NCBI GenBank assembly: GCA_037043235.1
Contig: JAWRVZ010000050.1
Coordinates: 3,841,501 to 3,905,500, forward strand
Length of the DNA: 64,000 nt
Source: Rhodeus uyekii
Lineage: Eukaryota; Chordata; Actinopteri; Cypriniformes; Acheilognathidae
Direction: 5' to 3'
Shown: one piece after another, positions 10,686 through 22,637 of the stretch
Layout of the letters: every line of letters begins with the position of its first letter
How positions within the stretch are numbered: the first letter of the stretch is position 1
Position numbers and translations under genes: made by a program
Notes under the pieces: model-generated
The model's input: the letters and a program-made list of their open reading frames with translations, nothing else
Told to the model about the DNA's origin: nothing
Database searches by the model: none

Positions 10686-13113
10686 GTGAAGTGAATCAAC
10701 AGGCGGGATGTCCCAGCAGTAAGTATTTCTTGTTCAAAGCTTTGACTTTATCTTTATAATCAACTGATAACTATCCATATAAGTATGATTTAGTTAAGTT
10801 TCATTAGTTAAGAATAATTTTACAATTATTACAACATTTTATTAATCCTAGTTAATTTCAACATTTTTAATAATCTAAACTTACCTATAGTAACTTAATA
10901 TATTTGTCACGGTTCTGTCTCTGTTTCCAGTGTTATTAGTGTTCTAGTAGACAGAATCGTGGCACTGCTCTCTCTCCCATGTGTTTGTCTCTCGTTAGTG
11001 TCTTCCCCGCCTCCTTGTTTCCCTTAATCATTCCCAGCTGTCTCTCATCACTGCCTTCCCTCTTGTGCCCTATTTAATCCTGGTGTGTTTGCTGTCCTGT
11101 GCGGTGTTTTTGTCTTACATGCTCTTTGGTTTCCTGAGTTCCTAGATGACTGGTCCTGTCTTGCTTCCTGGTTAGTTTATGTTATTGTCAAGAGTTATGT
11201 TTGAGTTAATGTTTTTCCTCCTTGGTGGGTTGTTCTTTTGTACATGTTTCTTTATTTTGTTATCTTAAATAAATCCTTCACCCCAGCATTTGAGTCCTCC
11301 CATCATGTTCCGTGACATTATTAACTAGTTTAACTGAATTAAAGCTAAAATAATTAACTAATTAATAAATACATGTAATTTAATTTAACAGTTCCTTGGT
11401 GCGTCCCAATTAACTTTTAGACACACATGCTCACAAAATTCCCTAAGCGCTTGCCTTCAAGTCAATCCACATCTTCATTCTCTCATGCGGTTACATTTAT
11501 AGGGAAATAAGTCTAATACTGTATTCAGAAGCTCCTTAAACCACAACACAACATGATTGTGCCATCACAGTCAATTTACACACACACACGCACACACACA
11601 ACTCTATATTCTATATGCATTACCTTGAGATTATACTTTAAAGGTGCAGTAAGTGACATCTTGTAAATGCTGTGATCACACCCCTAAACAAAAGCACCAC
11701 ATCCCTATCCTTCACTTTCACAATCACGCCATGCCACATAGCAGCGACTACTGCAGAATCTGCTGTGTCTGTCGGCAGAGAGTATGATGTCATCTATAAA
11801 TGAAAACAATGTGTGCTACTATGATAATTCAGGTTGAATTACTAATTGTTATTAATCTCCTGTACTCCTTCGATGGCAAAGTCATCCCTTTTATTCCCAA
11901 AAGCAACCACATTTAATAAATAAATACATTTATGAACAGTTCTCTACAAAACACGATTGCCCAAGTAACTAATATAGTACCATACAACTATATAAGGGGT
12001 GTATGATCACTACTAGGGGAACCAAAACATAAAATCTATATTATGAGATTTGTATCTGACTTTTCGGACACACTTTTGGAGCTGAAGCTTGAAATTAGTT
12101 GTAAAGGAGATTTTAGACAGTGCAGGTCGTGATGGAAGAAACAGTAGAATAAATACTGAACCAGCAGATATTAAATTTAATACTTCTATTAAAATTCACA
12201 ATTAAAATGGCTGGTAATACTATAAAACAGACAATTGTGCTATCTACTCATGAAAAAGTTTTTATATTTCAGGAAACTTGAAGCTCTTGGTGACGACTTG
12301 CAGCGAAGCATTGAAGGACTGAACTCAGAATTTGACAGAACTCATCGAAAACTCATCGAGAAAATAAAGGACCTGAATAAAATCACTGATGAACTTGAAT
12401 CTGTGCATAAAACCAGTACAAAGGGCAGGTTGGTTGGATCATCAGTTGGAATAGTTGGAGGAATCACATTCCTGGGTATGACTTTGGCCCCGTTCACATT
12501 TGGTGTTTCTTTAGCGTTTGCTGGAACTGCTGCTACTGTTGGTGTTGCTATTGGAGCAGTTGGAGGACTTACAGGTGCAGTTTTCAGCATCTATGACATG
12601 ATCAAGCAGAACAACCTGCGTGGGACTATTGAGAAGATCACAAATGATTTCCTGAGCGGAATTAACCCAATGATTCAGCAACTGAGTACAATTTCTACAA
12701 CTATAGAAGAGCTTCAGGCGGTTGGGAAGAGTTATTCTGTTCAAAATAAAGCAATGCTGACAAGTGTGAAAGCCCTGAAAACCTTTAAGATTATAACAAA
12801 ACTTTTAGCTCTACTTCGAACTACTAAAATTGCCAAAGTTATCACAAGAGCTTCCAAAATGGTTCAGGCGGCTGGGAAACTAACTCGCGTAGTCACAGCT
12901 CTATTTCTTGTTCTTGACGTTTACACTGTTTATTGTAGTAAGGCGGAACTCGCAGAGATGAATCAAACAGCTGGTCAGAGAAAGGCAGAAGAAATCAAAT
13001 CAGGTACTGTGAAATTTATTCATCAGATGAGAGAAACTGCTGCTCAGTTTCAGGAAACTCTGGATGAAGTTAAAAGTGCCATAGCCGCTATTAAAGAGTT
13101 ACAAATCAGGTGA
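10686..13113 (+). CDS. Apolipoprotein L-like protein, gene 1
   Basis: The main exon 12273-13113 follows the acceptor TTTTTATATTTCAG. The preceding exon 10686-10718 has an acceptor GAAACAG and donor GTAAGT and carries ATG at 10708-10710. Joining 10708-10718 to 12273-13113 gives 284 codons including stop, starting MSQQKLEALGDD. Family features are a charged helical N-terminus (about 1-56), a glycine/alanine-rich hydrophobic segment (about 57-110, with GSSVGIVGG and GAVGGLTGAVF), a helical middle, a second hydrophobic segment (TALFLVLDVY) and a conserved ELAEMNQ block near the C-terminus. Apolipoprotein L proteins insert into intracellular membranes, and some act in lipid handling or pathogen defence; this copy's role is inferred only from family. 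Compared with gene 2, the upstream exon appears one base short, so the N-terminus may have been re-set to this ATG. Confidence 0.8.
10905..11317 (+). mobile_element. Solo LTR, gypsy-type, in the apolipoprotein L intron
   Basis: The segment begins TGTCACGGTTCTGTC and ends TTCCGTGACA. An AATAAA signal about 45 bases before the end gives typical LTR architecture. Length is 413 bp. TATT lies immediately before the start and nearly adjacent to the end, but an exact duplication could not be confirmed. No internal retroelement sequence adjoins it. Confidence 0.65.
11318..12272. other. Remainder of the apolipoprotein L intron, repeat fragments only
   Basis: The segment holds a short CA-rich tract (11577-11600) and, at about 11638-11800, a fragment starting AAAGGTGCAGTAAGTGA. 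That resembles a very common cyprinid dispersed repeat, identified by memory only. No additional exon was found. Confidence 0.45.
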
Positions 13114-13274
13114 AAGTCTGTTTAGAAATGATTGAAAACTGGGATTTTATCAATTTATTGACACTCTTTAAACTGAAGTCTATAAAAATCTATATACACA
13201 TATATAAATATATAAATCTCTATCATCACATGAACTATAAAAGACTGCTTCACCCACACACTTACTGCGAAGTC

Positions 13275-13850
13275 TTGATTAGCCCCGGTTGTCAATTACA
13301 AGCGGTTATATTCCTGTCTGTTAAACCGTTCCTGATTCTGCCTTTTTACCTGTGTTTTGATCCTGTTCTGCCTGCCCTGACCTGTGCCTGGAATAACGTT
13401 TATGATTGATAATTGCCTGTCTTGACCACCGCCTGTATCACGTTCCTGAATCTGTCTGCCTGCCTTTGTGACCCCTGCCTGTTTTACCGTCCTTGTATGA
13501 TCTCTGTTTGCCCTGACCATCTGCCTGTACGACTACTCTTAATAAAGACAAAGCGATTGGATCTCTGCCTGTGAGTCCCTTGTGTTACAGAAGACTTCGC
13601 CACTTCAGATCCAGCTGTCTTTCCCGGATATTCGTTCACAGACCAGGAGAGTCTATCAGCGACAAAATGGACGCACTCTCATTGAAACTCTCATCCCTTT
13701 ATCAGGGAGGACGTCCACTGGAGGATTACGTCTCTGAGTTTCTGGGCCTTGCACACCAAGTAAGCTGGGATGACATGGCTCTCAACTACTGTTTCGCTGT
13801 TCTGTCTGATACCTTCCTGAATCTTAAAGACACAGGCCTCAAGTTCTATT
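13275..13850 (+). mobile_element. Truncated LTR retrotransposon: LTR 3' part plus gag start
   Basis: From about 13500, GTATGATCTCTGTTTGCCCT, AATAAAG and CCCTTGTGTTACA match the 3' part of the - strand solo LTR at 38598-39802, so the families are the same. The LTR end is near 13589. An open segment follows, with ATG at 13668 and a Ty3/gypsy-type gag start (MDALSLKLSSLYQGG, then RPLEDYVSEFLGLAHQ). The gag match fades near 13820. The 5' part of the LTR and everything after this gag fragment are missing. Confidence 0.65.
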
Positions 13851-13993
13851 GGCTCTTTCAGAACATCTAATGTCGTCTCAACACTTTTTCTGTTCTTTTC
13901 TTGCAGGAGATTCAAGAACTCATTCAGACATTTATCTTTCATTTCCCAGGCTAATTTCAAAATGCATTTATATTGTTCATCTCTTTCCTCTTT
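13820..13993 (-). other. Exon-like open stretch of unknown origin, - strand
   Basis: On the - strand an acceptor-like CAACTGACAG precedes 13993, and a helical, highly charged open frame follows (KEERDEQYKCILKLAWEMK, then KDKCLNEFLNLLQEKNRKS). The composition looks like a coiled-coil exon rather than chance, and it abuts the gag fragment. No family was recognised and no convincing donor was identified. It may be a pseudo-exon of a lost immune GTPase or cytoskeletal gene, or noise. Confidence 0.25.
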
Positions 13994-13999
13994 CTGTCA

Positions 14000-16331
14000 G
14001 TTGTTGAATAAGAAGTAACAAATATGATCAGATATAGATATCAACATCGTAACATAGAAAATCTTACTCATCTTAACCCTGACCAAAAGTTATTATTTGC
14101 TTATTGTTATTTTCAGATCAGACGTTCTCAATTTAGATTTTTAAGTACATTGTGAGATTTGTTTTTCAACATTTGAATCTGCAGAATTCATGCTGACGAC
14201 ACGTTAAAATCACATTTCTCCTCTTCTTTGACCATTTCCATTTTCTCTCTGGAATTCTGCAGAGATTATGATCAGTCCAGGAGCATTTCCTGTGAAAGGA
14301 AGAGGGTGAGGCAAACAGACGGGAAATTCCAACCAAACAGAGACACAAAGATAGAACAGAAGAAATCAAGAGATAAATGCCAATGAACACTTACATTTAA
14401 GTAAAGAAGAACAATTGCACATGTGAAAATATAGAGAATCACTTGAGGCAATTGTGACGTGTAAATAAATATGAAACTCCATCACTTTCTGATTGTATGA
14501 GTTTTTTCATTTTGAACTGAACTCTTGTTTTATTGTGATTCATATATCACTTATTCCATTATGGGATCTCAGACTCTCGGTATTCATATATTTCTGATCC
14601 AGTCAAATGAGAAATAAAAAATGAAAACGTTCGTTAAAATGACAAGCTAGAATATTAAATGGATATTCTTAGCATGAATATGAAGATTTGATATTATTAT
14701 TTCTTTAAACATGAAGATTTACCAATAATCTATCTCAAATTCATAACTTTTTGCACATGAATCTTTCAAGATAGTGAAGAAACTGCTGATATTCAGTATT
14801 GAAAGAAGAGACTTCATTAAGTAAATGTAACGAATGTTATAATTATTTGATTTCACTCCAAATCTTCCTTTTGTCATTAACAATTATTTTATCTTTTGTA
14901 TAACTATTTTGATCTCTGGCAGTTATACTTTTAATATTTATTTTCATTTATTCTTTTATTAGTGATTTCTTTCATTTGACATGTCATGTTTTTATAATTA
15001 TATATCCATTTTCAGTGAATGATGTTTCGTTAAATATGTTACATGATTCATTTAAGAATTATCTTCTGGTTCCGGTCGCTCACATTCGTGATAAAGCGTG
15101 ATTGCAGAGAGAAGGCCACACATTCACACTTTTGATTTATTTGTCTTTTATTTATGCAGAATAAAATATGGCCTGTGAATTATCTGTTGCCGCTCTCGTT
15201 CATCTACTCTCACGACACAGAGATAAACAGAGACCGGTCACATAATCATCCACTGATGACACAGAAATCAATACTCAACATGCAAAACACAACAATGAAA
15301 ACATTTATACAACAAACCAACATTACAAAATAAAGCAACAACACAAACTGCTAAAAGCAAAGAAAAAAATCAGAATAAAACAAATAAAAACCAAAATAAT
15401 CAAGAAACTCGACAGAAAAAGGATCTATTCATGCTGCACTGCATGAAGAAATAATGCAGTAATAATATAATTTTTTTGAATTAATAATATTAATTAATAC
15501 AACTGCACTTCTTTTCTATTTCACACTAAAATATTTAAAAGTGCAGACATGCATAAAATGTATAAACAATACAATGTACAATTATACAATTAAACATTAT
15601 ACAATGAATGTTACAACAAATGTTACAAAAAATACAATAAACATTATATATAAATTATTTTTTATTTTTTTTTAAGTAGGCCAATATATGGACAATAGTT
15701 GAACACTTTTGAAAGAGTTTCATTGCAAGACCTTTGAATGAGGTTGGAGATTATTCATGCCCTCAATGAAGAGAAAGGATGAAGAGTGTGTTTTTGTTTA
15801 GGCTATTTATCAATCCGGGTTCAGAACTCAATTCAATGAACTATAAAAAGGTTAAGATTAAAAAATTGAATCACTCTTTTACAGAAAGGACAATGATCAG
15901 AGAGGTCAGAGGTCATCTCGTCTGCTCTTGAAGATCATCTGATGGTCAGTGAACAGCAATGATGAAACCGCTTATCAACAATCTGGGAGTTGTTCCTTTT
16001 AAAGCTTTGATACTTTGAAGCTTTGAACTATTATTATTATTATTATAATTTCAAATCATTAACACCTTGGTTGCTATAGATTACAAGGACAGATAAAATA
16101 ATACAATTTAAACTAATCGTTAACCCACATTAAATAATAATAAAATAAAATGAAACAAAATAGATATTTTCTCTCTCACAGAAACAACAAAACGGTTATA
16201 AAAATATAATGGCACCTGATCTCTTCACTGATTCTCTGATTACTGTATTTACAAGATACTATTTGCACATTTATATGTTCATTCTGGGTTGTGTTACTGT
16301 TTTTATTTTATTTTATCATTTTTAGTGTAAT
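14000..16331. other. AT-rich intergenic spacer between convergent apolipoprotein L genes
   Basis: No exon, RNA gene or element ends were recognised. The sequence is A/T-rich with simple tracts near 15470-15670 and 16030-16050. It would contain the 3' UTRs of both convergently transcribed apolipoprotein L genes, but polyadenylation sites could not be assigned with confidence. Confidence 0.5.
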
Positions 16332-17647
16332 TTAGTGTAATACTCTGTCTGTGGTCTCTTTAATTATATCCACAATATTCTTAAAATGAGAAGCCGTTTC
16401 TCTCCTCTGATAAATATATTTCAGTGTTTCCAATGTGATTTCTTCTGCTTTTCTCTTGTCTGCTGGTTGATTCATCTCAGCGAGCTCTATTGAATCTTGA
16501 ACAATACTGTAAACATCAGCAGCAAGAAACAGAGCCGAGAGTTTTGCTCTCGCACACACAGCTTTAGCAGCTCCACGCACAGCTCTGACGGCCTTCACAC
16601 ACACACGGATTTGTTTAGCAGCCTCTGCACACATTTTTCCCATTTCAGCCACATCAGCTGCTTCTGCAATCTTTAAGTCTGCAGCACCTCTTCCTGCTGT
16701 CTGAAAAGTGTGCATATTTAATGTCTGATCCAGAAATTGTATTTCCTTTGTGATGTTATATATTGTATTTAGAAGCTGAATCATTGGCTTGATCATGTTC
16801 TGGAAATCACTGATGATCTTCTCAATAGTTTCACGCAGGTTTTTCTGTTTGATCGTGTTAGTGATGTTGGATGCTGCACCTGTAACTCCTCCAGCTACTC
16901 CAACAGCAGCGCCAGCAGCAGTGAGAGCCAAAGAAGCACCTAATGTGAACGGAGCCAAACACAGTCCTGCTATAGAGACGATTCCTCCAACGGCTCCTAT
17001 TGATGATCCTAATAAACTGCCCACTGTTGTGTTCTTGTGCATTGATTCCAGTTCATCAACGGTGTCATTCAGATCCTTTATTAGAGCATCGAGAGAATCA
17101 TGATTTCTGTAAAACTCTGACTTTAGTTCTCCAGTCCTTCTTTTCAGTTTATCATCAGTTTCCATTTTCCTGCAATATCAAACATTTAATCAGGATTAAC
17201 GTATTTGAAATTTGTTTTGTGCAATTTATTGGTATATTGACTCAAAAAGTTAACATTTTGTTAAAGCCACTACATAAGAACTTGTATATTTTCTATTTTG
17301 TGGTTAAAAACGTAAAATAACATAAATCGTCTAATTAAGTACAACAAGAAAATATTACCTTTGAATAATATCTTCCGGTTCATTTTCATCACCTGCATTT
17401 GATATTAAGCATTTTGAAAATATTATGATCATAAATAATTGCTCTTTAAATAACTTTGTTTGAACATGTTTATATTTTAATTTACAATTAATTATTCTAT
17501 ATTATTTGACAGCAGATCACAATTTTGAGGTCAGATTTATTATATTTGAAGACAAAGTGAATGTTTGAAAACTGACTCACTGAATGAAGGACGATTTCCA
17601 ATACTTTGATCAGAAGCGACGCTCTCGTCACTGCGATGATGATCCAT
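16332..17647 (-). CDS. Apolipoprotein L-like protein, gene 2 (three coding exons)
   Basis: Exons on the - strand are 17647-17581 (67 nt, starts ATG), 17392-17359 (34 nt) and 17169-16332 (838 nt). Donors GTGAGT and GTAATA and acceptors AAATGCAG and TATTGCAG are present. The sum is 939 nt, 312 codons plus stop, with no stop across either junction. The N-terminus MDHHRSDESVASDQS is acidic and absent from the main exon. Next come a charged helical region, a long glycine/alanine-rich hydrophobic segment (GSSIGAVGG, LAPFTLGASLALTAAG), a helical middle rich in Ala/Lys, a second hydrophobic segment (LSALFLAADVY) and the conserved IELAEMNQPAD block. This order is diagnostic of the apolipoprotein L family. 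A probable 5' UTR exon ends with donor GTAAGA at 17959. It lies convergent to gene 1, consistent with duplication and inversion. Confidence 0.88.
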
Positions 17648-17958
17648 TTCAGGAAGAAGGTTGCTTTATCTCTCCTTTTATTCAACAGCTCATTAACAAC
17701 ATATTACAAAATGTACATATTTTTGGCACGTCGTTCATCGATTAGTTGAATAATTTAGTTTAGTTGAACTTGAATTATTTTTTTAGGCAAAAATACACAA
17801 ATTAAAATTAGTTGTCAGATCCAGACCAAGAAGCAAGATTAAAAACATTTAATTAAGGATTATGACAAAAAGACAGAAACAATATCAATGCATGTCCTTT
17901 TGGGTCGTGCAAAAAAATGTGTTAATACTTTTTTTAAGAGAAAAGAAATCGTCTTACC

Positions 17959-18055
17959 TGGACAATGAAAACAGAAGATACTGATGATCTGTTGAATATG
18001 TATTCATATTCATCTGTTTTCTAGCAGTTACATCCGCTAATATCCGCTTGTTTCT
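17959..18055 (-). other. Probable 5' UTR exon of apolipoprotein L gene 2
   Basis: On the - strand the sequence TTTTCATTGTCCAG at 17959 is followed by GTAAGACG, an excellent donor, about 300 bases upstream of the start-codon exon. The upstream limit is not visible, so the 18055 boundary is approximate. It contains no obvious in-frame extension of the protein. Confidence 0.45.
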
Positions 18056-20570
18056 GAGAAAAAGATACAAGATACAGTTACTGATCTCACAATTGCTCTT
18101 CAGTTTATCAATCAATTAATAATCTACAGCAATAAAAATATATATATATAAATAATAAAATAATAAATAAATAAAAATATATAAATAATAAAAATGACTC
18201 TATAACAGGACTGTTTGAATCCTGCATGTGATCAGATCAGCAAGAGTTGTATTTCCTTTATTATTATCAACATTAAAAAATGCATTTTATTTTCCATTTA
18301 TCTCTGTTTGAGGTTTAATGTTGGACCCTGAATAAATATGAAAGTATTTACAGGTGTTTTGAAGCATTAAAACATAGTTAAATAAAGTAGTCTTAATGGA
18401 CAAACTGAAAAAAACATTGTAATACTGGATTTGCATTTAGTCTGAACTAACCTGCAATAAAACAATACTAATCTCACTAATCTGGAGAGAAGGGTACAAT
18501 TACAGTCACAACAACAAGACTTGTTTAATATTTAATTGCCTATATATATATATATAATGCCTGAATACACAAATTGGGATTAAAATGTGTATTTGCTTTT
18601 ATCTTTTAGGACAGGAGAGAATGGGATAGGAAACAACTCAAATCAGAAAGCTATAAAAACAGGTTAATTCTGGACATGCATTTCCCTTTTCCACAACTAG
18701 GAGTGAAAAGAAAGATTGTGAAAGTTGTCCACTGTCCCCCTCTAGTGAATGACATTGATCTCATGTCTTTATGCCACCCATTAAATTATAGAAAACACAA
18801 AGAAAACTTGTACTTTCCCAATGTGTAGCATTCAGTGATGAGCAGGAACAGCGATTCATCACACTTAAAGCAACATTTACTCTCAGAATGAAAGGTTCAG
18901 CTCTGATACTGGGGCTCTGAGATACAGAAGTCAGAAGCTACATCTTTATCTCTTACTTCCCCTTCAGACATTCATAAAACTCATAAAAAAATCAAACAAA
19001 TGAACTTCTGGACAAGCATTTTTCATCAGGCGATTTGAAATAAATATAAATTCTGCTTCAACAGGCTGACGTGCATAACATTCAGTTCAAATGATGCAAA
19101 GCCACAGTGAATTAGTGTAAGTGATTAAATTAAAATAGTATTTGCAGACAGACTTTATAAATACACAGCAGAAGAAATCAAAAATCTAATATATGAGCCA
19201 CTGAAAGATTATTATATTGACAATCACTGAAACAAAACCAAATCAAACTAAGTATTTCATTCTCATTTTCATGTGTTTCTCTGTGTAATAAAGTTTGTGA
19301 AATAACTTTGCACAATATGCTTTGTGCGCGTGAGGAACAGAGGAAACATAAAAAGAAAAAGAAAACGGGATTCTCTTTTTGTTGCTTTCTGAACTCTACC
19401 TTTTATTCCTTGAGTGAATTGTTTGAATTTCCTGATAAAAATGGCGTCATTTGTGTCTGTTTTAATACAACACAACTCAAGACAAAACAAGTGAAACATG
19501 TTTGCATAGTTCATTCTCAGTCAAAATGATAAACTTTGATCATAAAGCAAAATCAAGCGTTCAGGCGTATTTCTATTCCAAACAAAAAAGAAAACAAAAA
19601 CAAAAGTTTCTGGTTTCGGTTTCACTTTGGGTTTGTTTGTGTGTCTCTTCTTAATCCTCTCAAATAGGCTATAATGTATTCCTTTATTGCAAACTAATCC
19701 ATCATTAATCCATTACACAAGACCAACCTTTCTCAAGCTCTTCTTCTGGATTTAATGTGATTGCTAATGAAGAAAGCGATGAAACAGATGAAGCTCGATA
19801 TAGCGCGATCTGCACGTGGATACTTTCAATGCTCCTCCCTTCTTCTTTCTCTCTTCTTCCTTCTTTCTGCGACCCGCCCTGAAACAGAACAATGATGTGT
19901 CAAGATTTATACAGCAGAAATTCACTCAGCAATAAATGTCTGCCTCTGCTGGAGAGAATTAGATAATCTATGGACAAAACTATTGTATTTTACAGTCATG
20001 TTTGTCTCCGTGTGTTTAGTTTCGGTTTGGTTTCGGCCACGAGTTTTTATTGCGCTGCTTTAATTAAATTACTATCACACAAACTTAATAATGCAATTTT
20101 ATTGCAAACATAATAATGCAAACTTTTCATAGTTTTAAACTCAATTGTCCAACCTTGTTGCAGTCAATCTTGATCGAAGTGCTAATGACAGGAGCTCGAG
20201 CTCATCACACAATCTTACAATTAATCCATCCAGTTTAGTTTAAAAGTGATTAGAGAAAAGATCCTGCATTACATTTACTCATAAGCTTGAAGAGATTTAA
20301 AGTGATTCGATAAGATTGTTGTATAAAGAAGCATTCGCTATGAGTCACATGTACAGCGGACAGAACAAACTGGTTTCAGATTTTATGAACTTCCAAATAA
20401 AAATAAAAAGAATACGATTTAAAATGCATTGGTCATTCACAACAAAACCTTAAAAAGCTGTGGAAAAGGGTTAGAGGTTAAACATACAATCATAAGGTTC
20501 AAATCTCAAGGAATTATTTGAATGAAAGATCTATAATATTTGTTTAATAGCGAATGGAAAAAGACAAGGA
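18056..20570. other. AT-rich spacer with simple repeats, no gene seen
   Basis: The region has an A/T-rich tract (18138-18190), a short TA repeat (18540-18558) and, at 18885-18960, a diverged relative of the 7440-7600 repeat (TTCAGCTCTGATACTGGGGC). No spliced coding structure was found. Confidence 0.5.
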
Positions 20571-20575
20571 TAAAT

Positions 20576-20722
20576 TCCTGTAGCTCAACCAGTAGAGCAG
20601 TGGTGTCTGCAACATCAAGGTCATGGGTTCAATCCCAGGGAAAGCCAGAACTGATTCAATGTGTTTCTTGAATGTAATGTAAGTCTCTTCGGATAAAAGC
20701 GTGAGTGTAAATGTAAAATTGA
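20576..20722 (+). mobile_element. tRNA-derived SINE
   Basis: The head has an RNA polymerase III A-box-like block (TAGCTCAACCAGTAGAGCA, 20581-20599) and a B box (GGGTTCAATCC, 20625-20635) at tRNA spacing. A non-tRNA body follows, ending with CTTCGGATAAAAGCGTGAGT and a TGTAAA tail, which resembles a tail shared by many fish SINEs. The tRNA fold is incomplete and the body continues past it, so it is a SINE rather than a tRNA gene. No flanking duplication was seen. Confidence 0.75.
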
Positions 20723-20804
20723 TAATGAATTACAGATTGTGAAGCTCTGAGATGTTGATGGACTGTTTTCATCTTCATTCTGATGATCATTACTCACTGG
20801 AGGT

Positions 20805-21080
20805 ACAATTAACTATTGGATTTTTAGCCATTTAGTTTGATAAATGTCCAAATCAAGCCACCACTGAATGGTTTTTAGGGTATTTTGCACAACAGCTGTG
20901 TACTAAAAAGAGAAATGTTTTTTCTTTGTACAATCCACAATGTTATTCAGGTGATCACCATTAACAGATCCATGAAAACCATTAGAAACACTGTATTCTG
21001 ATGCAATGCCAGTACTCAGTGATGTCACTGTGTGAGGAAACACTACATGTCTGTAGACTGAACATGTAACATGCATGAGC
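20805..21080 (-). repeat. Unclassified interspersed repeat, copy B (inverted relative to copy A)
   Basis: The reverse complement aligns with 6190-6455 through shared blocks including TACATGTTCAG, GCATCAGAATACAGTG, TTTTCATGGATCTGTTAATG and AAAATCCAATAGTTAATT. It is an old, diverged dispersed repeat of unknown class. The long open frame it carries on the - strand (21139-20903) is not matched by an open frame in copy A and is not considered coding. Confidence 0.7.
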
Positions 21081-21530
21081 ATCACATGATTGCATAGAGA
21101 TGATAACGGCATCGTTAAAAAACTTGCACTTTGAAACACGTTTCAAGCAGATTGCATTGACTTATTATTCCCCCCCCCCCCATCTCATATTTGATCCCAG
21201 CACTGTGTCCCTTTCGGGGCTCCACGGTTTTGTGACCAATTGTATATCGGTTAAGTGATTTTTCAACATTTTGGGGTTTTCTCTAAATATCATCTTCATG
21301 AGATCCATCGTTCAGGGAGAGTCGAGTGAAAGAACCAGAAATGTTACATGATTATATGCATTATGAATCTGTTGTGAAATGTTTTGATCCATGTGAAGTT
21401 GTCATGGCAACATAAATAAGGAGGAATACAGGTTATTTCGGTGTTAGATATGAAATTACAAGTCAAAAGTGAAAGCAAAAAATAAGTGCAGGTCTGTCCA
21501 CTCGTCTCCACCCATCACAACGACAGCAGG

Positions 21531-21607
21531 ATATATAAATATAGTGTGACGACTAAATGTCTACAAACAAACTGTAAGAACGTCTGCGAGCGAGGAAACT
21601 CTTGAAG
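21531..21607 (+). promoter_or_regulatory. TATA box and first untranslated exon of the GIMAP gene
   Basis: ATATATAAATATA at about 21532-21544 is a good TATA box. About 25-30 bases later a short exon begins, ending CTCTTGAAG at 21607 with donor GTGAGC. It lies 1.05 kb upstream of the GIMAP start-codon exon in the right orientation. The transcription start is inferred from spacing only. A weak interferon-response-like GTGAAAGCAAAA lies just upstream (about 21470). Confidence 0.55.
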
Positions 21608-22637
21608 GTGAGCAAGACATTTTTCCGATTCCCCAATGCAATCATAATACAAGTACTTTCATATTATATAAAAGTGCATATGGGATTTAGTGAATTTCAG
21701 TGTCGCAGCAAGAACTAATACAAATCCAAAATGAACTAATGACAGTTAATGATCATTTAAACAAGCAAGTAAATTGGGAAACAATTTTATAATTTTGAAA
21801 CAAATGTTATAATGTTGAATTTGTAAAGCAGGAATTTTATTTTATTCAGGATCAGATTCTAGGACAATCATAAACAAATGTATCTCCGACCTGTTGTTTA
21901 TAATTTAATTCATACACATGAAAAAAAAAAAGAATGTGCCGATGAAACAAATGCTTTTTTTTCTTCTATAAAACACATATTTCATCCCATCCCGATCTCA
22001 ATAACTGATAATTACGCTAGTTTTGAAAGAACTACATGTGCCTCTTTACCATTATTTTGCTGATTCCATCAATGATTTTCACAATAGCACCCATGTAATT
22101 TTAATATACACTATTTGTACTTCTGATTATTTTGCACATTAAGTTGTAGTTGTTAATGCTGTTGATAAAATATAAATGTCATATTAAGCATATTTTTTGG
22201 AAATTGAGTAATTTGACTTGAAACAATTCAGTTTCTTAGTTATTAAAGTTTCCTATGCAGACAAAAATCTCAGATTTGAAAGATTACAAAAATAAATTAT
22301 CTTCGATACTGAACTTAAAGATAATTCAGACTTCAGTTCCGCCATAATTCAGTTTATGTTTATTTGCGTATTTTGCTTTTTTTTACAGATAGTGCATATT
22401 TTTCAGTGACTTAAATCAATAAAAAAAACTCCTATAAATCATGTTGAGCCGCAGAATCCTGAATTTGTGTTTGCAACCCGTATGAAACAGAAATAGTGTT
22501 TATGGTTGTTTTCTTTGTCAAATTTGCATTGTGCTTTCTATGATATTTCACTGGATTTCAAAGTCTAAGCAATTCAGAAAAGTTATAATATAACAATAAT
22601 GTTAGTAATGTCCTAAATATTATTTCCGACATTGCAG

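Noticed and set aside
20576..20650. Possible tRNA gene
   Set aside because: A and B boxes are present, but the cloverleaf is incomplete and a SINE body and tail follow.
20903..21139. 78-codon - strand frame
   Set aside because: Lies in repeat copy B; the related copy at 6190-6455 is not open in the same frame.
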